A DNA stretch of 64,000 nucleotides from the NCBI RefSeq assembly GCF_001185345.1, contig NZ_KQ236746.1, positions 209,553 to 273,552 of the forward strand, in the 5' to 3' direction. Origin of the DNA: Dorea sp. D27 (GTDB taxonomy: Bacteria > Bacillota > Clostridia > Lachnospirales > Lachnospiraceae). Under the pieces are notes generated by a model. It saw only the letters and a program-made list of their open reading frames with translations, was not told the DNA's origin and searched no databases. Positions 41,924 through 51,114 of this stretch are shown here, one piece after another (the first letter of the stretch is position 1; each line of letters starts with the position of its first letter). Both the position numbers and the translations under genes were made by a program.

Positions 41924-42510
41924 AAAGGACAAGTATTGATTATTATGAAATGTATACAGAAAGATTCTTTGAGACAACAGTTTCGGCTGATATGCATGAC
42001 GTGTATCAGCCGTTTCTTTCATTGGTAAAACCACGGGGGAGGATACTTGACCTTGGCTGTGGAAGCGGAAGGGACAGCAGATATTTTATCCGTCATGGGT
42101 ATCAGGTCGAGGCGTTAGACGGTTCGCCGGCGCTGGCAAGGCTTGCCTCGGAATACATCGGACAGGAAGTAATCTGTGGCAGGATAGAAGAATTAGAGTA
42201 TGACCAGGAATTCGACGGTATCTGGGCATGTGCCTCACTGGTACATATAGAAAAGAAAGATATGCCAGAGATTCTTAAAAAACTGAAAAGGGCGTTGAAT
42301 CTAGAGGGCATTCTATATATATCACTGAAGTATGGCGAGGGCGAAGGAGTCAAAGACGGACGTTTTTTTAATTATTATGATGAAGCCCAACTGCGGGAAG
42401 TTTTTAATGGACTGAAGGATTTGAAGATTATTAAGCTGTTCAGAACAGAGGACGTAAGGCAAGAGCGGAAGCAGGAATTGTGGATAAATGTGCTTGCAAG
42501 GGCGGTATAG
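41920..42510 (+). CDS. Class I SAM-dependent methyltransferase
   Basis: A 196-residue Rossmann-fold methyltransferase; the substrate is unknown. Motif I is RILDLGCGSGRDSRYF (near 45-60), then VEALDGSPALA (motif II acidic residue), DGIWACASLVHI (motif IV region) and LNLEGILYISLKYGEGEG. The ATG at 41920 overlaps the previous stop, and the longer TTG start at 41908 is less likely. It lies between the dnd island and the cas operon. No target recognition domain is seen, so it is probably a small-molecule rather than a DNA methyltransferase. Confidence 0.85.
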   Translation: MKRTSIDYYEMYTERFFETTVSADMHDVYQPFLSLVKPRGRILDLGCGSGRDSRYFIRHGYQVEALDGSPALARLASEYIGQEVICGRIEELEYDQEFDGIWACASLVHIEKKDMPEILKKLKRALNLEGILYISLKYGEGEGVKDGRFFNYYDEAQLREVFNGLKDLKIIKLFRTEDVRQERKQELWINVLARAV

Positions 42511-42527
42511 GTAAAATGAGATAATTC

Positions 42528-42647
42528 GGCATTGGAGTGCGGCAGACAAGGAAGCGCTACCGTATTTTGCAACAAGCCATCACTCAATGGCTGGCGCCTA
42601 TTTATGAGCCAATGTTTTCGGAATATGATGTGATCTCGAAAACTTGA
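42528..42647 (+). pseudogene. Fragment of a group II intron reverse transcriptase
   Basis: One frame encodes RYRILQQAITQWLAPIYEP followed by MFSEYD and a stop. This matches the segment of group II intron reverse transcriptases that normally reads DRVIQQAI...PIYEPxFS. Sequence before and after does not continue the protein, so it is a remnant. The rest of the 42648-42867 gap holds the cas operon leader; a weak promoter (TTGCGG, 16 bases, TATTAA at 42775-42802) is the only signal seen. Confidence 0.55.
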
Positions 42648-42867
42648 TATTAGATGCTGCCCATGTACCTATAAATAGTGTTAAAAATAATATTTTTACT
42701 ATTGTATAATACCTAAACATAAAAAGATGACAAAAAATGGTAAGAATGATAAAATAAAATTGTCAAATAAAGATTTGCGGATCGAAAAAGGTAGTATATT
42801 AAAGTGAGAAGCAGTGGATGGGTGAATCTCATCCGTGCTTTAACCCAAACCACAAGAGGATAACAAT

Positions 42868-45279
42868 ATGGTAGATTCCTATATTGCACATATTCGTAAT
42901 GAAAATGACAAAGTTATTATTCAATCTGTTTCAGAACACAATTCAAATGTTTCGTTTCTATCAGAGAAAAACTGTTCTTTAGAGAATCTGTCTCCAATTA
43001 CCGGATTAATTGGTAATTTTCACGATGCGGGGAAGTATCGCCCTGAAGTTCAAGAATACTTACAAAAGAATATTGACGGAGAAAAAACCCACCGGGGTGA
43101 AGTGAACCATTCGACGGCCGGCGGCTATCTAATGGAGCAATTTGCGGCAGGTTCTATGGAGGTGCAGATGATGGCGTTTCCGATATACTGTCACCATGGG
43201 ATAGCCGATGCCTTGTCTGAAAACGGGAAAATGCTGGCTGATGAACGACTGAAGCAAAGGGAAAACGTACAGCAGGTTCCGGAAAGGTTTTATCAGTACA
43301 ACGATAAAAATAAATTGGAAAATCAATTTTGTGAAAGCAGGAAAAGACTTGCTAAAATCTTGGGCGAGCTGCAAAAGTATGCGGAACATATAGATATCAA
43401 AGAAAGAAATCTCCACAAGAATTTTTTCGTCGGGATGTATGAGCGAATACTGTTATCGGTCTTGATAGATTCCGACTGGTCGGATACGGCCTGTTTTATG
43501 CAGAATGAAAGAATAGAAGATCGAATACAGGAGGTGCGCGGAAGAGAGGAAATATGGGCTGAATGCAGGGAATATTTTCTGTCTTACATGAGCAGCTTTC
43601 CGAAAGATTCAAAACTGAGTAAGATAAGAACGGAAATCTTGAGTCGCTGCATGACGCAAGGGGAGCAGGCGGGGAGTTTGTATCGCCTGACTGTCCCTAC
43701 CGGTTCGGGTAAGACGTTGAGCTCCTTGGGATTTGCGCTGAATAATGCATTGGCGCATGGGAAGAAGCACATTATTTATGTCGCTCCGTTTACCAGCATC
43801 CTGGAGCAAAATGCGGAGGAGATCCGGAAAGCCGTGGGAAATCCGGAGATTGTGCTGGAGCATCACAGCAATGTTTTCCATGAACAGGAAGAAGACAGAA
43901 AGAAATATGATTTGTTGGCTGAGAACTGGGGAAGCCCGATTATTGTTACGACGGCGGTGCAGTTCTTGAACACGCTCTTTTCCGCATCGTCGAAAAATAT
44001 ACGGCGGATGAACAATATTTGTAACAGCGTGATTATTTTCGACGAAATACAGGCACTTCCGGTTAGAACGATTAAAATGTTTAATCTGGCGGTCAATTTT
44101 CTTTCCGGCTTTTGTGAATCTACCGTTGTCTTATGCTCGGCCACTCAGCCGCTTTTGGACAGGATTCCGGAGTGTAAGTTGAATTATCCAATGGATATTG
44201 TAAGATTAGATAAGATGCAGGAAGACTTGTTTTTGAGAACGGTAATTCATGATAAAACGAATTTGACCGGCTCGGGATTTTCAATGGAAGAGCTTGGAGA
44301 GCTCATTCTGAAAAGGGCGGAAGAAGAGGAACGGGTCTTAACGATTGTCAATACAAAAAGATGTGCGGAACAGACATACAAATATCTGAGGGAAAGATGC
44401 GAGGGTTCGGAGTATGTATTGTACCATCTCAGTACGAATATGTGTCCGCAAAACAGGCAGGATATGCTGAGTGAAATCAAAAAGAAGCTCAAAGAAACTG
44501 ATGAAAAGATAATTTGCATTGCGACTCAGGTAATAGAAGCAGGAGTAGACATTTCTTTTCGCTGTGTTATTCGTTCCCTTGCGGGACTGGATAGCGTTGT
44601 TCAGGCGGCAGGCCGATGTAACCGTAATAAAGAAGGCGAGAGTGGAAATGTATATATTATAAAAATGTCAAAAGAGGCAGAAAACGTATCCATGCTGAGG
44701 GATATCGTAAAGGCACAGGAAGCAATGGAACGCGTGCTGTACCAGTTTGAGAAACAGCCGCAAGCCTTTGAAAATCGTCTGGACTCGGAAAGAGCTGTCG
44801 AGATGTATTATGGATTTTATATGGACAGCAGGAAAGAAGAAATGAGTTATTTGGTTTCGATTGCTGGAAGAGACGACACACTGTTAAACATGTTGTCTGC
44901 AAATGCAAAAGTATGGTCGTCAGTAAAGCAAAGGTATAAGGGCAGCCACAAGTTTTTAAAACAGGCATTTAAAACTGCCGGGGATTTGTTTGAAGTCATA
45001 CCGGAAGACGGGAAAGCTGATGTGGTCGTGGAGTATGATAATACTGCAAAGGAGCTGATAGATACATTGCGCAATCCATACATATCGTTAAATGAACAAC
45101 AGCAGGTAATAAGAAAGCTGCAGAAATACACAGTGGGTATTTCGGATTGGCTGAGAAGGGAACTGGGAAATGCGATTACAGATGTATGCGATGGCCGGAT
45201 ATTGGTTTTAAGTGAGAACTATTACAGCCGCGAGACAGGTGTTTCTATAGAGCCGGTAATAGAATTTACAAATTTTTAA
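42868..45279 (+). CDS. cas3: CRISPR-associated helicase/nuclease Cas3 (type I-C)
   Basis: Degrades target DNA recruited by the Cascade complex. It has 803 residues. The N-terminal HD nuclease domain has FHDAGKYRPEVQ (near 52) and HSTAGGYLMEQF, with the later histidines in YCHHGIADAL. The superfamily 2 helicase follows: Walker A PTGSGKTLSSLGFALNNAL (near 276), FDEIQALP (near 391), SATQPLLD, and motif VI QAAGRCNRN (near 573). The ATG follows AGAGGATAAC. It is the first gene of the cas operon; cas5c starts 13 bases after it. Confidence 0.95.
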   Translation: MVDSYIAHIRNENDKVIIQSVSEHNSNVSFLSEKNCSLENLSPITGLIGNFHDAGKYRPEVQEYLQKNIDGEKTHRGEVNHSTAGGYLMEQFAAGSMEVQMMAFPIYCHHGIADALSENGKMLADERLKQRENVQQVPERFYQYNDKNKLENQFCESRKRLAKILGELQKYAEHIDIKERNLHKNFFVGMYERILLSVLIDSDWSDTACFMQNERIEDRIQEVRGREEIWAECREYFLSYMSSFPKDSKLSKIRTEILSRCMTQGEQAGSLYRLTVPTGSGKTLSSLGFALNNALAHGKKHIIYVAPFTSILEQNAEEIRKAVGNPEIVLEHHSNVFHEQEEDRKKYDLLAENWGSPIIVTTAVQFLNTLFSASSKNIRRMNNICNSVIIFDEIQALPVRTIKMFNLAVNFLSGFCESTVVLCSATQPLLDRIPECKLNYPMDIVRLDKMQEDLFLRTVIHDKTNLTGSGFSMEELGELILKRAEEEERVLTIVNTKRCAEQTYKYLRERCEGSEYVLYHLSTNMCPQNRQDMLSEIKKKLKETDEKIICIATQVIEAGVDISFRCVIRSLAGLDSVVQAAGRCNRNKEGESGNVYIIKMSKEAENVSMLRDIVKAQEAMERVLYQFEKQPQAFENRLDSERAVEMYYGFYMDSRKEEMSYLVSIAGRDDTLLNMLSANAKVWSSVKQRYKGSHKFLKQAFKTAGDLFEVIPEDGKADVVVEYDNTAKELIDTLRNPYISLNEQQQVIRKLQKYTVGISDWLRRELGNAITDVCDGRILVLSENYYSRETGVSIEPVIEFTNF

Positions 45280-45292
45280 GGTGGTGAGAAGA

Positions 45293-46042
45293 ATGAAGTA
45301 CAGAAATACGGTAGAATTTCAGGTAGAGGGAGACTATGCACTGTTTTCTAATCCGGTTACAAGAGTGGGAGGTGAGAAATGTTCCTATCATATCCCCACA
45401 TACGAGGCGCTCAAAGGGATCCTTCAGAGCGTGTACTGGAAGCCCACGCTCATTTGGGTGGTAGATGCAGTGCGGGTGCTAAGTCCGATTCAGACCGAGA
45501 CAAAAGGAGTGAAACCCATTAATTATAATGGGGGAAATGATTTGGCTTACTATACTTATCTGAAAGATGTGAAATATCAGGTGAGGGCGCATTTTGAGTG
45601 GAACGAAAACAGGCCGGAACTTGAACATGACCGGAATGAACACAAGCATCACAATATCGCAAAGCGCATGATTGCAAGGGGAGGCAGGAGAGACATATTT
45701 CTGGGGGCAAGAGAGTGCCAGGGCTATGTGGTCCCCTGTGAGTTTGGAGAAGGCGAAGGGTATTATGATAATATGCAGGGAGAAACCGGATATGGATTTA
45801 TGTACCACGGAATTACTTATGCGGATGAGGCAATGTGCGAAGACGATAAAGGGAAGATGACGGCACGCTTCTGGTTTCCGGTAATGCGTCAGGGAATTAT
45901 CGAATTTGTAAGGCCGGAGGAGTGCTGTGAAAAACGGCATCTGAAAGATATGGACATCAAGCCGTTCGGAGAAGAACTTCATAACTTTACCGGATTAAAT
46001 GAATTTGAGGGAGAGGAGGGAGCATGTGAACTGGACAAATGA
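45293..46042 (+). CDS. cas5c: Type I-C Cas5 (Cas5c/Cas5d)
   Basis: In type I-C, Cas5 replaces Cas6 and cuts pre-crRNA at the repeat, then caps the crRNA 5' handle. It has 249 residues. The N-terminal RAMP strand VEFQVEGDYALFSNP and the glycine-containing GGEKCSYHIPTYEALKGIL are typical of the Cas5d group, as is the EHDRNEHKHHNIAKRM segment. ATG at 45293 has GGTGGTGAG upstream. It overlaps cas8c by 17 bases. Confidence 0.93.
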   Translation: MKYRNTVEFQVEGDYALFSNPVTRVGGEKCSYHIPTYEALKGILQSVYWKPTLIWVVDAVRVLSPIQTETKGVKPINYNGGNDLAYYTYLKDVKYQVRAHFEWNENRPELEHDRNEHKHHNIAKRMIARGGRRDIFLGARECQGYVVPCEFGEGEGYYDNMQGETGYGFMYHGITYADEAMCEDDKGKMTARFWFPVMRQGIIEFVRPEECCEKRHLKDMDIKPFGEELHNFTGLNEFEGEEGACELDK

Positions 46043-47999
46043 ATTACTTGATTTGTATGAGAAGAATCAAGACATTGCGGGGGAAGTCAAATATAAAACC
46101 GTAAAAGGGAAAAAAGGACAAGAACTGATACCGCTAATCCTTCTGCCGGTTTTTCACACGACGGTTACGGCTCAGATTACTGTGACAATTGCAGAGGATG
46201 GCGGGTTTTTGGGTGCAAAAACAGTCAGCAAAGAAGACAACCTTACATTGATTCCGGTTACGGATAAGTCCTTAAGCCGTACAGCCGGCATAGAACCCCA
46301 CCCGTTTTGTGATAATTTGAAGTATCTGGCAGGGGATTATATGGCTTATTACCGGCAGGGGAAAAAGCTAAAGGATTATTCAGACAATTATAGTCTGTAT
46401 ATTGAATCATTGAGGAAATGGCAGGAATCCCCTTACACACATAAGAAAGTAAATGCCATTTACAAATATTTATGCAAAGGCACGTTGATAAAAGACCTTG
46501 TGGGACAAGACATTATCTTGCTTGATGATGAGGGGAAGATGCTCGAGGCGGAGAAGATTCAGAATGTGGCTCAATCTGACGCTTTTGTCCGCTTCTGTGT
46601 AGAAGGTATCGTTAATACAAAAGCTGATATTTTAGGAGATGCAAGCGGCCGGTATCATGCAGAGTGCTGGCTGGACAGAACTTTGCAGGAGGCATATATA
46701 CAATACTATTCTTCCATACTTTCCGAAAAAGATTTGTGTTATCTGACCGGGAAAAGAGTATCAATTTCCTATCTGCAGCCGAAGAAAATCCGTCATGAAG
46801 GCGACGGAGCCAAGCTGATTTCGTCAAATGATGAGTCAAACTATACGTTCAGAGGACGCTTTAGCAATAAGGCGGAGGCGTTTGCTATTGGATACGAAGC
46901 CTCTCAGAAAGTGCACAATGCGTTGAAGTGGATTATCAGAAAGCGGGGGTATAGATGGGAAGACCTTTGTGTCGTGATATGGGAGTCGGGCATGTATCCC
47001 GTTCCTTCATGGAATGTAGATACGGATGCTTTGGTTGATGAATATGAAGAGTTTGCCAGCCAAGGGGACTGGGACGAAGATGAGGTCTTGGAAAGTGAGA
47101 CAGGAGAAGCACAGGCATCGAGTTTTCAAAGAGCGATGAGAGGGTACGGAAGAACCATCGGAGACATGTCCCGGATTGTGTTATTGGCGTTTGATTCGGC
47201 AACCACCGGAAGGCTGGCCATGACAGAGTATAAATCTTTTGAGAGCAGCCGTTTTCTGGATAATCTAACATATTGGCATGAGGGCTGCAATTGGCTGCAG
47301 GTAAAATATAAAGAAGGTCATAAATATGAGTACATGGGCATGGCCGGAGTGAGTGATATTGCGGAAGCGATTTATGGAACGGAACAGAATGGAAAGCTTG
47401 TGCTGAATAACAAAAAAATGTATGCACAGGTCTGCAAAAGACTTTTGCCGTGCATTTCAGACAGAAGAAAAATACCTTTGGACATGGTGAGACAGGCGGT
47501 GCAGAAGGCTTCGTCGCCGGTATCTTATGAAAAGAGATACAATTGGGAGGCTGTCTTGGGAATTGCATGTGCAATGGTGAAAAAAGAACGCAAGGAGCAG
47601 AAGAAGGAGGAGTGGAGCATGGCTTTGGACAAAGAGTGTAAGAATAGAGACTATCTCTATGGCAGGCTGCTGGCAGTTGCGGACAAGATAGAGCGGAGGA
47701 CTTTTGACAGAGATGAGGATGCCGGAAGAGAGACTAATGCAGACAGGCTGATGAATGCTTTTTCTCAACATCCCTATCAGACATGGACAATTATTGAGCG
47801 GAGGATACATCCGTATTTGAGAAAACTTGATATCAAGGAAAGAAATTATTACAAAAAAATGATGGACGATATATATGAATTGTTTGATGCAGATAGTTTT
47901 ACAAATAACGACAGGCTGAAAGGCATCTATTTACTGGGCTATCACAGTCAGATGAACGAAATGAGATATCAAAAAGCGGAAGAGAAGAAGGAGGATTAG
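46026..47999 (+). CDS. cas8c: Type I-C Cascade large subunit Cas8c (Csd1)
   Basis: Large subunit of the type I-C surveillance complex; it recognises the PAM and carries an internal start for a small Cas11 subunit in other systems. I choose the GTG at 46026 (VNWTNELLDLYEK) because GGAGGGAGC lies just upstream, giving 657 residues. Csd1-type features: LIPVTDKSLSRTAGIEPHPF, GRYHAECWLDRTL, LLAFDSATTGRLAMTEYKSF, and the C-terminal LKGIYLLGYHSQMNEM that marks this family. It lies two bases before cas7. Confidence 0.93.
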   Translation: MNWTNELLDLYEKNQDIAGEVKYKTVKGKKGQELIPLILLPVFHTTVTAQITVTIAEDGGFLGAKTVSKEDNLTLIPVTDKSLSRTAGIEPHPFCDNLKYLAGDYMAYYRQGKKLKDYSDNYSLYIESLRKWQESPYTHKKVNAIYKYLCKGTLIKDLVGQDIILLDDEGKMLEAEKIQNVAQSDAFVRFCVEGIVNTKADILGDASGRYHAECWLDRTLQEAYIQYYSSILSEKDLCYLTGKRVSISYLQPKKIRHEGDGAKLISSNDESNYTFRGRFSNKAEAFAIGYEASQKVHNALKWIIRKRGYRWEDLCVVIWESGMYPVPSWNVDTDALVDEYEEFASQGDWDEDEVLESETGEAQASSFQRAMRGYGRTIGDMSRIVLLAFDSATTGRLAMTEYKSFESSRFLDNLTYWHEGCNWLQVKYKEGHKYEYMGMAGVSDIAEAIYGTEQNGKLVLNNKKMYAQVCKRLLPCISDRRKIPLDMVRQAVQKASSPVSYEKRYNWEAVLGIACAMVKKERKEQKKEEWSMALDKECKNRDYLYGRLLAVADKIERRTFDRDEDAGRETNADRLMNAFSQHPYQTWTIIERRIHPYLRKLDIKERNYYKKMMDDIYELFDADSFTNNDRLKGIYLLGYHSQMNEMRYQKAEEKKED

Positions 48000-48001
48000 A
48001 G

Positions 48002-48862
48002 ATGAGTAGCTTAAAAGGGAAAATTGATTTTGTAATGGTGGTTTCAGCGACAAACGCAAATCCAAACGGAGATCCGCTCAATGGAAACCGGCCGAGAGAG
48101 AACTATGAAGGCTACGGGGAAATATCTGATGTATGTATCAAGCGAAAGCTTCGTAATCGTTTTCAGGATTTGGGAGAGAAAGTCTTTGTTCAATCTGACG
48201 ACCGTTCAGACGATGGATTTACAAGCTTGAAAGACCGTGCAGATGGCTGCGAAGAGTTAGCGGCAGAAATAAAAAAAGGGAAACGCGCCAATAAAGAAAC
48301 CTGTGCGGAAATTGCATGTAAAGAGTGGTTGGACGTTAGAGCATTTGGACAGGTATTTGCCTTTAAGGGAAATGATGTTTCGCTCGGTATCCGCGGGCCG
48401 GTATCAATACATCAGGCGGTCAGCTGTTCTCCGGTGGATATCATCAGCACACAAATCACAAAAAGCGTAAACAGTGAACCGGGCAAGGAAAGCAAAGCAT
48501 CCGACACGATGGGAATGAAGCACCGGATTGGATTTGGCTTATATATAATAAAGGGAAGTGTCAATGTACAGCTTGCAGAAAAGACTGGATTTTCTCAGGA
48601 AGATGCAGAGCTTCTAAAGGAATCGCTGAAAACCATATTTGAAAATGACGCCTCTTCCGCCCGACCGGAAGGCAGCATGGAAGTGTGTGACCTGTACTGG
48701 TGGCAGCATGCGGATAAGACGCCGGCGGTATCCAGTGCAAAGTTACATAGAAGTGTTCAGGTCAAAGCGCTAAATGAAAGGCCGAAAGCGTATGAAGATT
48801 ATAAAATTATGTTGAACCCGATAGAGGGCTGTGTGAAAGCGGAGGAGTATCATCTTGTATAA
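48002..48862 (+). CDS. cas7: Type I-C Cascade backbone Cas7 (Csd2)
   Basis: Forms the helical backbone that coats the crRNA. It has 286 residues. KIDFVMVVSATNANPNGDPL at the N-terminus, the DVCIKRKLRNRF helix, VFAFKGNDVSLGIRGPVSI, and MGMKHRIGFGLYIIKG are typical of Csd2. The ATG follows GGAGGATTAG. Cas4 starts within the last codons of this gene (overlap of 8 bases). Confidence 0.95.
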   Translation: MSSLKGKIDFVMVVSATNANPNGDPLNGNRPRENYEGYGEISDVCIKRKLRNRFQDLGEKVFVQSDDRSDDGFTSLKDRADGCEELAAEIKKGKRANKETCAEIACKEWLDVRAFGQVFAFKGNDVSLGIRGPVSIHQAVSCSPVDIISTQITKSVNSEPGKESKASDTMGMKHRIGFGLYIIKGSVNVQLAEKTGFSQEDAELLKESLKTIFENDASSARPEGSMEVCDLYWWQHADKTPAVSSAKLHRSVQVKALNERPKAYEDYKIMLNPIEGCVKAEEYHLV

Positions 48863-49514
48863 GGAAGAAGATTATCTTCAATTGTCGGGAATCCAGCACT
48901 TTGCATTTTGCAGACGGCAGTGGGCGCTCGCATATGTCGAACTGCAATGGGCAGAGAATGTCAGGACGGTAGAGGGAAAACTGCTTCATGAAAAGGCCCA
49001 TGATGTGTCCAGTGAGGAAAAGCGGGGCGACTTGATTATCAGCCGCGCCATGCCGGTGTATTCAAGAGAGCTTGGAATCAGCGGGGAATGTGATGTGGTG
49101 GAATTCCATCGAAGCGACGTTGGAATCTCACTATCCGGGAGAGAAGGAAAATACGAAGTGGTTCCTATAGAATACAAAAGAGGCCGTCCAAAGCAAAATG
49201 ATGTAGATATTCTGCAGCTTACAGCCCAGGCGATGTGTCTGGAAGAGATGCTTTGTTGCGAAATTCAGTCAGGCTATCTGTATTATGGCGAGACGAGACA
49301 CCGGAGTAAAGTCACATTTGATGAGGCGGTACGGAAAAGGGTAAGAGATTCGTTTCTAGAAATGCATCAATATTATGAGCGGAGATATACGCCGAGAGTA
49401 AAAAGAACAAAAAGTTGTAATGCATGTTCTTTGAAAGACATCTGCCTTCCGGCTCTTGGGGTTGGTAAGTCGGCAACGTCTTATATTGACAAAGCGTTAT
49501 TGCAGGAGGACTAG
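48855..49514 (+). CDS. cas4: CRISPR-associated exonuclease Cas4
   Basis: Iron-sulfur nuclease that trims prespacers and selects PAM-bearing ends with Cas1-Cas2. It has 219 residues from TTG 48855, which overlaps cas7 and is translationally coupled. The RecB-like core shows GISGECDVVEF, VPIEYKRGRPKQND and a QLTAQAMCLEEM helix. Iron-sulfur cysteines are in FAFCRRQW near the N-terminus and in CNACSLKDICLP near residue 190. Confidence 0.95.
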   Translation: MYKEEDYLQLSGIQHFAFCRRQWALAYVELQWAENVRTVEGKLLHEKAHDVSSEEKRGDLIISRAMPVYSRELGISGECDVVEFHRSDVGISLSGREGKYEVVPIEYKRGRPKQNDVDILQLTAQAMCLEEMLCCEIQSGYLYYGETRHRSKVTFDEAVRKRVRDSFLEMHQYYERRYTPRVKRTKSCNACSLKDICLPALGVGKSATSYIDKALLQED

Positions 49515-49515
49515 A

Positions 49516-50547
49516 GTGAAAAGATTACTGAATACTTTGTATGTTACATCGACAAATCGTTACCTTTCGCTGGATGGAGAGAATGTAGTAATTCTTGAAG
49601 AGCAGAAAGAAATCGGACGCATCCCCCTGCACAATCTGGAAGGAATCGTCACATTCGGCTATACCGGGGCAAGCCCGGCCTTGATGGGTGCCTGTGCGAA
49701 AAGAAATATTGATTTGTCTTTTATGAGCGGCAACGGGCGTTTTTTAGCACGCGTATCTGGTGAAGTCAGAGGAAATGTTACACTCCGGAAAGAGCAGTAC
49801 AGGGTGAGTGAGGAAAAGCAAGAAAGTATAAAAATTGCACGCAACTTTATTACTGGAAAAGTTTATAATGCGAAATGGGTTTTGGAACGGGCTGCACGGG
49901 ATTATCCGTTACGTCTCAACGTGGAAAAACTAAAAGAGAAATCGGCATTTATGTCTGGGAACCTTCAAAAGATTAGAAGGTGTGAATCGGCTGAACAGTT
50001 ACTGGGGCTTGAAGGTGAATCGGCTTCCCTATACTTTTCCGTATTTGATGAGATGATTTTGCAGCAAAAAGAGGACTTTTCTTTTGCAGGGAGAAATAAA
50101 CGCCCCCCTTTGGATAATGTGAATGCAATGCTTTCGTTTGCGTACACACTATTAACTGGAATGTGTGCATCAGCGTTAGAAGCAGTGGGATTGGATCCTT
50201 ATGTGGGCTTTTTCCATACAGACCGCCCCGGAAGAGTTTCGCTGGCACTGGATATTATGGAAGAGCTTAGAAGTGTAATGGCGGATCGCTTTGTCCTTAC
50301 TTTGATTAATAAGAAGATGATTGATTCCTCCGGTTTTGCGAAGAAAGAAAGCGGTGCAGTCATTATGGATGATGACACCCGGAAACAGTTTTTGTCGCAC
50401 TGGCAGAATAAGAAGAAAGAAACAATTACTCACCCTTTTTTGGCGGAAAAGATAGAGTGGGGCTTGGTTCCTTATGCACAGGCGATGCTGCTGGCAAGGT
50501 ATATACGAGGGGATATTGATGAATATCCACCGTTTCTCTGGAAGTAG
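49516..50547 (+). CDS. cas1: CRISPR integrase Cas1
   Basis: Integrase that inserts new spacers at the leader end. It starts at GTG 49516 six bases after GGAGGA, giving 343 residues; longer in-frame starts lie inside cas4. The N-terminal beta domain (RLLNTLYVTSTNRYLSLDGENV) is followed by the helical domain with metal-binding residues in NAMLSFAYTLLTGMCASALEAVGLDPYVGFFH (Glu and His) and LALDIMEELR (Asp/Glu). Confidence 0.96.
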   Translation: MKRLLNTLYVTSTNRYLSLDGENVVILEEQKEIGRIPLHNLEGIVTFGYTGASPALMGACAKRNIDLSFMSGNGRFLARVSGEVRGNVTLRKEQYRVSEEKQESIKIARNFITGKVYNAKWVLERAARDYPLRLNVEKLKEKSAFMSGNLQKIRRCESAEQLLGLEGESASLYFSVFDEMILQQKEDFSFAGRNKRPPLDNVNAMLSFAYTLLTGMCASALEAVGLDPYVGFFHTDRPGRVSLALDIMEELRSVMADRFVLTLINKKMIDSSGFAKKESGAVIMDDDTRKQFLSHWQNKKKETITHPFLAEKIEWGLVPYAQAMLLARYIRGDIDEYPPFLWK

Positions 50548-50556
50548 GTGACGGAT

Positions 50557-50847
50557 TTGCTTATTCTAATCACATATGATGTAAATACGGAAAGCGATGC
50601 CGGGAAGCGCCGCTTGAGAAAGGTTGCAAAACAATGCGTGAACTATGGTCAACGGGTGCAGAATTCTGTGTTTGAATGTAACATTGATGCCGCAAAATTC
50701 CGGCAGGTAAAGGCGATATTGGAAGACATTATTGATAAAAGTAAAGACAGCCTCCGGTTTTATAATTTGGGCGATAAATATCAGAATAAGATTGAGCATA
50801 TTGGAGCGAAGAAAAGTTTTGATGTGACGGATACTTTGATTTTTTGA
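50557..50847 (+). CDS. cas2: CRISPR-associated Cas2
   Basis: Structural partner of Cas1 in spacer acquisition. The TTG at 50557 begins LLILITYDVNTESD, the normal Cas2 N-terminus. GTG at 50548 would add three residues and overlaps the cas1 stop region. About 96 residues with a ferredoxin-like fold: RRLRKVAKQCVNYGQRVQNSVFECNID and the C-terminal KIEHIGAKKSFDVTDTLIF. Last cas gene; the CRISPR leader starts after it. Confidence 0.93.
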   Translation: MLILITYDVNTESDAGKRRLRKVAKQCVNYGQRVQNSVFECNIDAAKFRQVKAILEDIIDKSKDSLRFYNLGDKYQNKIEHIGAKKSFDVTDTLIF

Positions 50848-51114
50848 ACTTATTAAAGCATGTGCCATTTGAATTTTGTAGAAGAATTAGCGGCGGAGTC
50901 TTGTTTGGTCAGGAGCGTGTACTTATTGAGAGAAGGGGAGCGGCGCGAATCAGATGCAAACATAGAAATGCGGAGAGATTCGCACCAGAATGTGTTGGGA
51001 TTATTTGATAACAAACGAAGGATTAGAGTTTGGTTTTTCCTTGGAATTAGTAAACTTGTGCAATTGCAACAAAGTTATGCTGTGTATGAGAAAGGAAATT
51101 TGTGTGTAATTGCT
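50848..51114 (+). promoter_or_regulatory. CRISPR leader
   Basis: A 267-base stretch between cas2 and the first repeat, expected to hold the array promoter and the Cas1-Cas2 docking site. An open frame of 94 codons crosses it into the first repeat, but this is considered accidental. No consensus promoter was identified with certainty. Confidence 0.65.

Noticed and set aside
42820..42860. Degenerate CRISPR repeat before cas3
   Set aside because: TGGATGGG and CATCC form a small hairpin but do not align with the array repeat in either direction.
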